From NCBI RefSeq assembly GCF_001427985.1, contig NZ_LMSA01000001.1, positions 439,629 to 503,628 on the forward strand: a DNA stretch of 64,000 nt, given 5' to 3'. Source of the DNA: Knoellia sp. Soil729. Its GTDB lineage: Bacteria > Actinomycetota > Actinomycetes > Actinomycetales > Dermatophilaceae. How positions within the stretch are numbered: position 1 is the stretch's first letter; each line of letters begins with the position of its first letter. Both the position numbers and the translations under genes were made by a program. Below are positions 56,156-64,000 of the stretch, in pieces. The notes under the pieces were generated by a model, which searched no databases, was not told where the DNA came from, and saw only the letters and a list, made by a program, of their open reading frames with translations.

Positions 56156-57592
56156 TCAGTAGCGGTAGTGGTCCGGCTTGTAGGGGCCGGCCACGTCGAC
56201 ACCGATGTACTCGGCCTGCTGCTTGGTGAGCTCGGTCAGCTCCACGCCGAGGGCCTCGAGATGGAGACGGGCGACCTTCTCGTCGAGGTGCTTCGGCAGG
56301 ACGTAGACCTGCTTGTCGTACTCGCCGTTCTTGGTGAAGAGCTCGATCTGGGCGATCGTCTGGTTCGCGAACGAGTTGCTCATGACGAACGAGGGGTGAC
56401 CGGTGGCGTTGCCGAGGTTGAACAGGCGTCCCTCGGACAGCACGATGATCGAGGTCCCCCCGGAGAAGGTCCACTCGTGGACCTGCGGCTTGATCTCGGT
56501 CTTGGTGATCCCCGGGACCTTCGCGAGGCCGGCGATGTCGATCTCGTTGTCGAAGTGACCGATGTTGGCGACGATCGCCTTGTTCTTCATCTGCTGCATG
56601 TGCTCGGCGGTGATGATGTTGTAGTTGCCGGTCGTCGTGATGAAGATGTCGGCGGTCTCGACCACGGACTCGAGGCGAGCCACCTGGTAGCCCTCCATCG
56701 CGGCCTGGAGCGCACAGATGGGGTCGACCTCGGTGACAACGACGCGCGCACCCTGACCGGACAGCGCCTGGGCGACACCCTTGCCCACGTCACCGTAGCC
56801 GCAGACCACGGCGAGCTTGCCGGCGATGAGGACGTCGGTGGCGCGGTTGAGGCCATCGAGAACGGAGTGGCGGCACCCGTACTTGTTGTCGAACTTGGAC
56901 TTGGTCACCGAGTCGTTGACGTTGATCGCCGGGAAGAGCAGGTCGCCGGTGTTGGCGAGCTCGTAGAGGCGGTGCACGCCGGTCGTGGTCTCCTCGGTGA
57001 CGCCCTTGATCTCCTCGGAGACCGTGGTCCACTTCTGCGGCGACTGCGCCAAGGTGCGGCGGACGAGCTCCTTGAAGACGCCCTCCTCCTCGGAGTCGTT
57101 CTCGTCGGTGGGGGGCACCTGACCGGCGGCCTCCCACTCGCGGCCCTTGTGCACGAGCATCGTGGCGTCGCCGCCGTCGTCGAGGATCATGTTGGCGCCC
57201 TCACCACCGGGCCAGGTCAGGATCTGCTCGGTGCAGTCCCAGTACTCGGTGAGGCTCTCGCCCTTCCAGGCGAAGACGGGGACGCCCTGCGGGTCCTCGA
57301 GGGTGCCCTCGGGGCCCACGACGACGGCCGCGGCGGCCTCGTCCTGGGTGGAGAAGATGTTGCAGGAGGCCCAGCGGACCTGCGCGCCGAGCGCGGTGAG
57401 GGTCTCGATGAGGACCGCGGTCTGCACGGTCATGTGCAGCGAGCCAGCGATGCGAGCGCCGGTGAGCGGCTTGCTCTCGCCGAACTCCTCCCGAAGGCTC
57501 ATGAGGCCGGGCATCTCGTGCTCGGCCAGGCGGATCTGGTGACGGCCGGCCTCGGCGAGGCCCAGGTCGGCAACCTTGTAGTCAAAGGACAT
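56156..57592 (-). CDS. ahcY: adenosylhomocysteinase
   Basis: The 478-residue SAH hydrolase reversibly splits S-adenosylhomocysteine to adenosine and homocysteine, relieving product inhibition of methyltransferases. Conserved segments are [28 protein letters not shown], the NAD fold [22 protein letters not shown] and the C-terminal KPDHYRY. The actinobacterial insert (about 140-180) is present. The ATG at 57592 gives [10 protein letters not shown]; upstream frame is not conserved. The IS30 element lies just beyond its stop. Confidence 0.97.
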   Translation of the reverse strand: MSFDYKVADLGLAEAGRHQIRLAEHEMPGLMSLREEFGESKPLTGARIAGSLHMTVQTAVLIETLTALGAQVRWASCNIFSTQDEAAAAVVVGPEGTLEDPQGVPVFAWKGESLTEYWDCTEQILTWPGGEGANMILDDGGDATMLVHKGREWEAAGQVPPTDENDSEEEGVFKELVRRTLAQSPQKWTTVSEEIKGVTEETTTGVHRLYELANTGDLLFPAINVNDSVTKSKFDNKYGCRHSVLDGLNRATDVLIAGKLAVVCGYGDVGKGVAQALSGQGARVVVTEVDPICALQAAMEGYQVARLESVVETADIFITTTGNYNIITAEHMQQMKNKAIVANIGHFDNEIDIAGLAKVPGITKTEIKPQVHEWTFSGGTSIIVLSEGRLFNLGNATGHPSFVMSNSFANQTIAQIELFTKNGEYDKQVYVLPKHLDEKVARLHLEALGVELTELTKQQAEYIGVDVAGPYKPDHYRY

Positions 57593-57696
57593 GCGAAATC
57601 TCTTCCGTTGAGTGTGGTTTGCGACCCGGCGCAGCCCATCTGGGCGAACTCGATCGGTTCTCGAGGAGCGGGGTATCACCCGCGCCGGCGACCCCC

Positions 57697-57702
57697 ATTC
57701 TA
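57697..57702 (-). promoter_or_regulatory. possible -10 element for ahcY
   Basis: Read leftward this is TAGAAT, about 105 bp upstream of the ahcY ATG in the 181-bp divergent gap. No matching -35 is visible at 16-18 bp. Confidence 0.3.
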
Positions 57703-57773
57703 GCGACTGCACGCGGTAGACATGGACGAGCACGGGGCACACCGGTGCAGCCCGCCAACGAACGGAGCATGCG

Positions 57774-58037
57774 ATGAGTGACACCTCCGAGAACCAGCCC
57801 ACCGCCGGCAAACCCGAGGAGGTGCGCGACGAGGTCCGCCTCGACCTCGACGAGGACGGCCTCGACAAGTGGGAGGAGGTGCGGAGCAACTACGTGGTCG
57901 ACCCCGAGTCCGAGGTCGCACACCCCGCCCTCACCGAGAGCGAGGACGACGACGAGGACGACCTGAAGCCGACCTCCGAGGACGGCGAGGAGGACGACGA
58001 GGCCGAGGACGAGGAGTCCCGCGACGAGGAGGAGTAG
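57774..58037 (+). CDS. small highly acidic protein
   Basis: The 87-residue protein has an ordinary first half (about 1-50, containing [15 protein letters not shown]). The second half is almost entirely Asp, Glu and Ser and is surely disordered. There is no signal peptide or enzyme motif. Acidic tails of this kind often bind basic proteins or divalent metal, but function is unknown. The ATG at 57774 has ACGGAG ten bases upstream. It diverges from ahcY. Confidence 0.7.
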   Translation: MSDTSENQPTAGKPEEVRDEVRLDLDEDGLDKWEEVRSNYVVDPESEVAHPALTESEDDDEDDLKPTSEDGEEDDEAEDEESRDEEE

Positions 58038-58136
58038 CCCTCGCGCCGGCCGGCGGATGGGCCTTGCCGCGTCCCTCCCTCGGTAGTCTGACCGCGTGAC
58101 GCACCTCGAGAACCTTCCAGCCCTACAGGTCAGCTG

Positions 58137-59132
<996 letters not shown>

Positions 59133-59137
59133 CCCGT

Positions 59138-59683
59138 ATGCCGTCCGCCCGCGGAACGCTCGACTGGTCACCTGCCGCTGATCACCCGGATCTCGTCGCA
59201 CCTTCGGTGGCCGCCGCACTGGCGGCCACGCACGTCGACGGCATCGCGGCAGCGGGGGTGGCGCCCATCGACGCGACGCACGCCGACACCGAAGCCTTCT
59301 GTGCGGCATACGACGTCGCTCTGGAGGCGAGCGCGAACTGCGTCATCGTGGCGGGCAAGCGTGCCGGCGAGACGACCTATGCCGCCGTCATGGTGCTGGC
59401 GACCGACCGCGCCGACATCAACGGCGTCGTGCGTCGCCACCTCGGCGTCCGCAAGATCTCCTTTGCTCCGCACGACGACGCCGTGTCCCTGACGGAGATG
59501 GAGTTCGGCGGCATCACCCCGATCGGACTGCCTGCCGACTGGCCGGTGCTCGTGGATGCGGCGGTCGCCGCAGCGGGTCCGGTCATCATCGGAAGCGGTC
59601 TGCGCCGCAGCAAGGTCCTCGTCGACGGCGCCGCGCTGGCGCTGCTGCCCACGGCCGAGGTCCTGGAGCTGGTCCGCAGCTGA
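59138..59683 (+). CDS. YbaK/EbsC-type aminoacyl-tRNA deacylase-like protein
   Basis: This 181-residue protein has the YbaK/ProX editing fold: CVIVAGKRAGETTYAAVMVLATDRADIN (in parts, about 67-94), VRRHLGVRKISFAP (about 97-110) and GGITPIGLP (about 124-132). Relatives hydrolyse mischarged Cys- or Ala-tRNA-Pro. The conserved Lys (in VRKIS) is present. The ATG start lies in a GTATGCCG octamer. It converges on the FMN-binding gene. Confidence 0.85.
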   Translation: MPSARGTLDWSPAADHPDLVAPSVAAALAATHVDGIAAAGVAPIDATHADTEAFCAAYDVALEASANCVIVAGKRAGETTYAAVMVLATDRADINGVVRRHLGVRKISFAPHDDAVSLTEMEFGGITPIGLPADWPVLVDAAVAAAGPVIIGSGLRRSKVLVDGAALALLPTAEVLELVRS

Positions 59684-59704
59684 ACGCTCGCCACGGTGCC
59701 GAGG

Positions 59705-60118
59705 TCAGTCCGGGTCACGGGCGAGGTCGAACTCGCGCCCGGTCACCTCATTCACCTCGATGGCGACGAGGATCGCCTTGTCCGTCTGCACCCAGGAACG
59801 ACGTTGCAGCCTCTCGGCGAAGCCGGGCTCCGTGTGCTCGAGGATGTTGGCCCGGCCTCGGGCGACGACACTCCACGCGCTGTGGTCCAGCACCTCGTCG
59901 ACCTCGAACGCGACGTCGTGGTTCATGACGATCCCGAGGAGCTTGCTGCCCTCGGAGGTGCAGAAGACCACGCGATCGTCGTCGACGAGGTAGTTGACGG
60001 GCACGATGTGCACTTCGTCGGTCAGGTGGAACGCCAGGCGCCCGAACTCCCGCTCGGCCAGGCGCTCCCAGCACTCCAGCTCATGCAGCTCGCGGACCAC
60101 GTCCTCGTTGTCGTTCAT
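59705..60118 (-). CDS. pyridoxamine 5'-phosphate oxidase-related FMN-binding protein
   Basis: This 137-residue split-barrel protein is of the Pyridox_ox_2 type. Motifs are the N-terminal FGRLAFH, HIVPVNYLVDDDRVVFCTSEGSKL (about 37-60) and a VAFEVDEVLDHSAWSVVARGRA segment. Relatives bind FMN or F420 and reduce or bind small molecules. No substrate can be inferred from the context. The ATG start is the only plausible one. Confidence 0.85.
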   Translation of the reverse strand: MNDNEDVVRELHELECWERLAEREFGRLAFHLTDEVHIVPVNYLVDDDRVVFCTSEGSKLLGIVMNHDVAFEVDEVLDHSAWSVVARGRANILEHTEPGFAERLQRRSWVQTDKAILVAIEVNEVTGREFDLARDPD

Positions 60119-60201
60119 GGCCCCACGCTACTCCTACACGGGGTAGTAGCTCCATCGTGACTGCTGTTCCCGCCAGACGGCCTCGTCGGGCCCGCCCAGT
60201 A

Positions 60202-60318
60202 CGGGTATGCCGACCACGCCCGCGACGGCCCATGTCGTTCTCGCCGTGCCATGCCGCAGTGGGGCCATGCGCCAGCGAGAACGACATGCGCGGGCGAGAC
60301 CTGCAGTCGGCATGCCCG
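60202..60318. terminator. 117-base three-part palindrome downstream of the SIS isomerase gene
   Basis: Three nested arms pair: 60202-60214 with 60306-60318 (13 bp, one G-U), 60217-60224 with 60289-60296 (8 bp), and 60231-60244 with 60275-60288 (14 bp), with a 6-base bulge and a 30-base apical loop. It lies 36 bp beyond the stop at 60354, so it can terminate the leftward manB-Trm112-SIS transcript. It is longer than needed for a simple terminator. Confidence 0.6.
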
Positions 60319-60353
60319 GAGAGGGCCAGACCTGGGGTGGCTGCGCGAAAGCG

Positions 60354-61535
60354 TCAGCTGGTGCGGTCGCGCAGCTCGGTGACGTGACGTGACACGGCAG
60401 GGTCGAGCCCGAGCCCCAGCGCGAGGTAGGTCGCCGTGTAGTCGGTGAGCGCGATGAGGGACGCGAGCCGCTCGATCGGGTGGCCGCCCAACGCCTCGAC
60501 CTCCCACACCCGCACGCCGGCATCCTTGGCCGAGGCGACAACGGCGTCGGCGAGGTCGCTGGGCCGGAGACCCGGTGAGGTGGGGTCGGTCCTGCGTGCC
60601 TCGTCGGGGTGGTCGCGCAGCATGAGCAGGCCGAGCTGGGGAGTGGGCGGGCCATCGAGGAAGGGGTCGGCGAAGAGGTCCCTGCCTCCGTCGGGCGCCG
60701 CTCCCCCGCCACCGGCGAACGGCCCGTCGAAGCAGGCGACGACCTGGGAGGCCGCGTCGGGCAGGGCGCCGTGGGTCGTGGGGATGCGGGCGGTGCGGGC
60801 AAGCATCGCCGCCGCGCGGCACGCCGCGACACCGGTGAGCACGCCGTCGCCGAGGACGACCGGCACCGTCTCGGCCAGACCGAGGGCGAGGAGCTTGGCG
60901 GGGTTGACGAACGACTCCGACGACGGACGGCACTCCTCGGCGCGCCCGTCGAGGAGGTCGGCGACCCGCTCGAGGACCGGCTCCGGGCAGTCGACGAGAC
61001 CGAGCCCGTCGGCGGCGAGCAGCACCGGCGTGAGCATCGACCAGATCGCCGTGCGCGAGGTGGGTGCGGGCACGGCCACGTCGACGTGCACCCCGCGACC
61101 GCGGGCGCAGACGTCGGCCAGCGGGGAGTCGGGGGCGCCGACGGTGAGCAGGGCGGCGCCGCGGCGGGCGGCCTCGGCGGCCAGCGCGAGCGGGCCCGGC
61201 GCCCGCCCCGAGAGGGACACGGCGATGACGAGGTCGAGCGGGCCGATCCAGCCCGGCAGGGGCGCCTCTCGGCGGGTCGTCAGCGGGACGGGTGAGCCCG
61301 GCTCGGCGAGCACGTCGAGGACGTCACAGACGACGGAGGAGCCACCGAGGGCAGCAACGAGGACCGACCTCGGACGGTCTCCCCCGGCCACCCGGTCGAT
61401 TCCCGCCTCACGGGCCGCGACGAGGGCTCGGCGCACCTGGGCACCGGCACTCGCGAGCGCGCGCAGCGAGCCCCTGCTGTCCAGTGCTTCGAGGGACTCC
61501 GCGGAGTCGAGGAACGCCTCGTCGAGGTGCGGCAT
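60354..61535 (-). CDS. SIS-domain phosphosugar isomerase (glucose/mannose-6-phosphate isomerase type)
   Basis: The 393-residue product has two SIS-like halves. The first shows LVAALGGSSVVCDVLDVL, IAVSLSGRAPGPL and LTVGAPDSPLADV (about 58-140). The second holds HPIERLASLIALTDYTATYLAL at the end, which resembles the bifunctional phosphoglucose/phosphomannose isomerase C-terminus. M. tuberculosis Rv3256c occupies the same place beside manB. It probably supplies mannose-6-phosphate for the adjacent phosphomannomutase. It lies 30 bp after the Trm112 gene on the same strand. Confidence 0.85.
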   Translation of the reverse strand: MPHLDEAFLDSAESLEALDSRGSLRALASAGAQVRRALVAAREAGIDRVAGGDRPRSVLVAALGGSSVVCDVLDVLAEPGSPVPLTTRREAPLPGWIGPLDLVIAVSLSGRAPGPLALAAEAARRGAALLTVGAPDSPLADVCARGRGVHVDVAVPAPTSRTAIWSMLTPVLLAADGLGLVDCPEPVLERVADLLDGRAEECRPSSESFVNPAKLLALGLAETVPVVLGDGVLTGVAACRAAAMLARTARIPTTHGALPDAASQVVACFDGPFAGGGGAAPDGGRDLFADPFLDGPPTPQLGLLMLRDHPDEARRTDPTSPGLRPSDLADAVVASAKDAGVRVWEVEALGGHPIERLASLIALTDYTATYLALGLGLDPAVSRHVTELRDRTS

Positions 61536-61565
61536 GGTCGGTGCGGCGCAGACCGGGCTGGCCGG

Positions 61566-61751
61566 TCAGGCCGGCTTGCGCGCCTCGTCGACGAGGAGGA
61601 CGGGCACTCCGTCGTCGATGCGATAGATGAGGCCGCACGTGTCGGAGGTGCAGACCAGCTCGGGGCCGCCCTCGCCGTTCTCGTCACGCAGCTCGGCCCG
61701 GCAGTTGGGGCAGCGCAGGATCTCGCGCAGCCAGGGCTCCATCGTCGCCAT
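61566..61751 (-). CDS. Trm112 family protein
   Basis: This 61-residue zinc-ribbon-like protein starts MATMEPWLREILRCPNC and has four cysteines: CPNC and a later CTSDTC. The Trm112 ending DGVPVLLVDEARKP is present. In bacteria and yeast Trm112 is a small activator of methyltransferases. The ATG at 61751 has AGAGG nine bases upstream; an ATG three codons on is possible. It begins 2 bp after the manB stop. Confidence 0.9.
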   Translation of the reverse strand: MATMEPWLREILRCPNCRAELRDENGEGGPELVCTSDTCGLIYRIDDGVPVLLVDEARKPA

Positions 61752-61753
61752 CT

Positions 61754-63214
61754 CTAGTTTCCTCTCGCAGTGCCGCGGACAACGCTCAGGACATCGTCGC
61801 GTATCGCGGCCATCGTGTCTGCATCGGCTGCCTCGACGTTGAGCCGGAGCAGGGGTTCGGTGTTGGAGGCTCGCAGGTTGAGCCACCACATCGGGTCGCC
61901 CTCGCCGTCGCCGGGGTGGGTCAACGTGAGGCCGTCGAGCTCGTCGACCTCGACCTCCCTGTCACTCGCCCAGTCGCGGACCAGGGCCGTGCTCGCAGCG
62001 GCGTCGTCGACGGTCGAGTTGATCTCACCAGAAGCGCTGTATGCCGTGTAGTCGCCCATGACTTCGGACAGCGGCTCGCTCTGCTCACCCAGGGCGCCGA
62101 GGACGTGCATCGCGGCCAGCATGCCGGTGTCGGCGAACCAGAAGTCGCGGAAGTAGTAGTGGGCACTGTGCTCGCCGCCGAAGACCGCATTGGCGCGGGC
62201 CATCTCCCCCTTGATGAACGAGTGCCCGACGCGGGTGCGCACGGCCCGGGCGCCGAGCTCCGCGATGACCTCCGGGACCTGGGCCGAGGTGATGACGTTG
62301 TGGACGATCGAGACATCCCCCGCCGGCGTGCCGGATGCCACCTCGCGCGCGACCTCGCGCGTCGCGATGAGCGCCGTGATCGCGCTGGGGCTCACGGCGT
62401 CGCCGTGCTCGTCGATGACGAAGCAACGGTCGGCGTCACCGTCAAAGGCCAGGCCGAGGTCGGCGCCGTGCTCGACGACGGCCGCCTGGAGGTCGCGCAG
62501 GTTCGCCGGCTCGAGGGGGTTCGCCTCGTGGTTGGGGAAGGTGCCGTCGAGCTCGAAGTAGAGCGGGACGACCGTGAGCGGGAGGGACGGCATACCGGCC
62601 TGTGTGCCCAGGACGGCAGGGACGGTGTGCCCGCCCATCCCGTTGCCGGCGTCGACGACGACGGTGAGCGGACGGATGGCCGAGAGGTCGACGAGGCCAC
62701 GCAGGAACGCGGCGTAGTCCGCGAGCACGTCGCGCTCTGTCGTCGCGCCCTCGTCCTCGTGGCCGAGCTCGGTGGTGCCGTCGAGGATCGCCTGGGCGAG
62801 GTCACGGACGTCGGCGAGGCCGGAGTCCTGGCCGACCGGTCGGGCACCGGGGCGGCACAGCTTGATGCCGTTGTAGGCCGCGGGGTTGTGGCTCGCCGTG
62901 AACATCGCACCGGCGAGGTCGAGGTGACCGCTGGCGAAGTAGAGGCCGTCGGTGCTGGCCAGCCCGATGGAAGTGACGTCGACACCGCGGCTGCTCACGC
63001 CCTTGCCGAACGCCTGAGAGAGCTCGGGTGAGGTGGCGCGCATGTCGTGCCCGATGACGCAGCCGGGCCTGCCGTCATGGGGGGCCTCGCGGCTGGTGAC
63101 CACCTCCGCGAAGGCTGCGCCGAGGGCCCACGCCACATCGACGTCCAGCTGCTCGGGCACGAGGCCCCGGACGTCGTAGGCCTTGACGAAGTCGGAGAGG
63201 TTGTGTGGAGGCAC
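61754..63214 (-). CDS. manB: phosphomannomutase/phosphoglucomutase
   Basis: This 486-residue alpha-D-phosphohexomutase has the active-site Ser108 in TASHNP, the metal loop DGDADR (258-263), a sugar-binding loop GGEHSAHYYFRD and a C-terminal phosphate-binding RASNTEPLLRLNVE. It interconverts mannose-6-P and mannose-1-P, or the glucose forms, for GDP-mannose and glycan synthesis. The GTG start at 63214 begins the conserved YDVRG region. It heads a leftward manB-Trm112-SIS operon and diverges from the UvrA-like gene across 35 bp. Confidence 0.94.
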   Translation of the reverse strand: MPPHNLSDFVKAYDVRGLVPEQLDVDVAWALGAAFAEVVTSREAPHDGRPGCVIGHDMRATSPELSQAFGKGVSSRGVDVTSIGLASTDGLYFASGHLDLAGAMFTASHNPAAYNGIKLCRPGARPVGQDSGLADVRDLAQAILDGTTELGHEDEGATTERDVLADYAAFLRGLVDLSAIRPLTVVVDAGNGMGGHTVPAVLGTQAGMPSLPLTVVPLYFELDGTFPNHEANPLEPANLRDLQAAVVEHGADLGLAFDGDADRCFVIDEHGDAVSPSAITALIATREVAREVASGTPAGDVSIVHNVITSAQVPEVIAELGARAVRTRVGHSFIKGEMARANAVFGGEHSAHYYFRDFWFADTGMLAAMHVLGALGEQSEPLSEVMGDYTAYSASGEINSTVDDAAASTALVRDWASDREVEVDELDGLTLTHPGDGEGDPMWWLNLRASNTEPLLRLNVEAADADTMAAIRDDVLSVVRGTARGN

Positions 63215-63249
63215 GGTGGCGACCCTACTCGCGCACTACGGTTGGATTC

Positions 63250-64000
63250 GTGACCGAACCCCACGCTGCCGACACCCACGACCTCATCAGCGTCCAGGGC
63301 GCACGCGAGAACAACCTCAAGGACATCAGTCTCGACATCCCCAAGCGCCGCCTGACCGTCTTCACCGGCGTCTCGGGTTCGGGCAAGAGCTCGCTCGTCT
63401 TCGGCACGATCGCCGCCGAGTCGCAGCGGATGATCAACGAGACCTACAGCGCGTTCCTCCAGGGCTTCATGCCGTCCCTGGCCCGGCCCGAGGTGGACCA
63501 CCTGGAGGGCCTCACGACGGCGATCATCGTCGACCAGGAGCGCATGGGCGCCAACCCGCGCTCGACGGTGGGGACGGCGACCGATGCCAACGCCATGCTC
63601 CGCATCCTCTTCAGCCGGCTCGGCAAGCCCTACGTCGGGCCGCCCACGGCCTACAGCTTCAACGTGCCCACGATGAAGGCCAGCGGTGTCGCCCAGACCG
63701 AGAAGGCGGGCCGGACCGAGAAGAAGGTCGTCAAGGACGTCGTCTACCTCGGCGGCATGTGCCCGCGCTGCGAGGGCATGGGCAACGTCAGCGACATCGA
63801 CCGGTCGGCCCTCTATGACGACTCGAAGTCGCTCAGCGAGGGCGCGCTCACGGTGCCGGGATACTCGATGGACGGCTGGTACGGCCGGCTGTTCGAGGGC
63901 ATGGGCCTGCCCATGGACAAGCCCATCGCGAAGTTCACGGCCAAGCAGCTCGACACGATGCTCTATGCGCCCCCGACCAGGATCAAGGTCGAGGGCGTCA
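63250..64000 (+). CDS. UvrA-like ABC ATPase (excinuclease paralogue), 3' partial
   Basis: The visible 250 residues begin at a GTG and run off the window. Walker A is TGVSGSGKSS (39-48), followed by a UvrA-type insert: QRMINETYSAFLQGFMP, HLEGLTTAIIVDQERMGANPRSTVGT and a zinc-finger start CPRCEGMG. The QRMINETYSAFLQ sequence differs from true UvrA (which has YVESLSAYARQ), so this looks like a shorter UvrA paralogue of the kind linked to drug tolerance. The final domains are not visible. Confidence 0.88.
   Translation, partial: MTEPHAADTHDLISVQGARENNLKDISLDIPKRRLTVFTGVSGSGKSSLVFGTIAAESQRMINETYSAFLQGFMPSLARPEVDHLEGLTTAIIVDQERMGANPRSTVGTATDANAMLRILFSRLGKPYVGPPTAYSFNVPTMKASGVAQTEKAGRTEKKVVKDVVYLGGMCPRCEGMGNVSDIDRSALYDDSKSLSEGALTVPGYSMDGWYGRLFEGMGLPMDKPIAKFTAKQLDTMLYAPPTRIKVEGV

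Noticed and set aside
57593-57773. SAH riboswitch upstream of ahcY
   Set aside because: On the ahcY strand I find no match to the conserved SAH-riboswitch core. A fragment resembling CGAGGAGCG occurs near 57660-57675 only on the opposite strand and lacks the partner element.

Overview
The window is high-GC DNA (GC-rich third codon positions, many GTG starts, WhiB, MtrAB-LpqB and Rv3235-type genes) from an actinomycete. Gene order follows the Mycobacterium tuberculosis Rv3219-Rv3260 region in blocks: whiB1-pdtaS, secA, hpf-comF-lpqB-mtrB-mtrA, ahcY, and the SIS isomerase with manB. Together with the Tad/Flp locus and the large NAD-glutamate dehydrogenase, this suggests order Micrococcales, probably an Intrasporangiaceae-like organism. 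That placement is inferred from content and synteny; no rRNA is present.

Layout. 1-4.2 kb: the 3' part of an FHA-FtsK/SpoIIIE ATPase of the type VII secretion (EssC/EccC) kind, cut by the window edge. 4.5-6.4 kb: whiB1 and a PdtaS-like histidine kinase. 6.4-14.5 kb: NAD-dependent glutamate dehydrogenase and P5C dehydrogenase, linking proline and glutamate to 2-oxoglutarate, with two unknown small genes and a DUF2505 gene between them. 14.6-21.1 kb: a small-protein gene, a WS/DGAT acyltransferase with an altered active site, a CpaE-like protein with a degenerate nucleotide loop, a SAF/CpaB-like protein, an AlpA/BldC-type HTH protein, a possible Sm-like protein, a LysM protein and an Rv3235-family protein. 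21.2-25.4 kb: secA and a tandem GNAT gene. 25.5-32.5 kb: one gene for a secreted protein of about 2,320 residues with 26 Ig-like repeats arranged as six four-domain super-repeats and a PxKF-type end. 32.7-35.0 kb: a DmpA-type P1 peptidase and a YcaQ-type winged-helix glycosylase. 35.0-41.6 kb: a NarL-type regulator, hpf, comF, lpqB, mtrB and mtrA.

42.0-51.6 kb is a tightly overlapping leftward Tad/Flp pilus operon: two Flp pilins, TadE, a Cys-rich TadG-like protein, CpaB, TadZ, TadA, a VWA-TadB fusion, TadC, then an acyltransferase. No prepilin peptidase is in the window. Its upstream region is AT-rich and carries direct and inverted repeats. 52-54.7 kb: an ICMT-like methyltransferase, a GT-C-like membrane protein and a cold-shock/DUF1294 fusion. 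54.9-56.1 kb: an apparently complete IS30-family element just downstream of ahcY. 56.2-64 kb: ahcY, an acidic protein, DUF808, YbaK-like and FMN-binding proteins, the SIS isomerase-Trm112-manB operon, and the 5' part of a UvrA paralogue.

Two features stand out beyond the genes. The octamer GTATGCCG/CGGCATAC occurs about 34 times by hand count, far above a simple composition expectation of about two, in coding and intergenic DNA and on both strands. Very long near-perfect palindromes also sit at several gene ends. A comF homologue and a Tad pilus in the same window make an uptake-sequence hypothesis for the octamer worth testing, but this is inference only.
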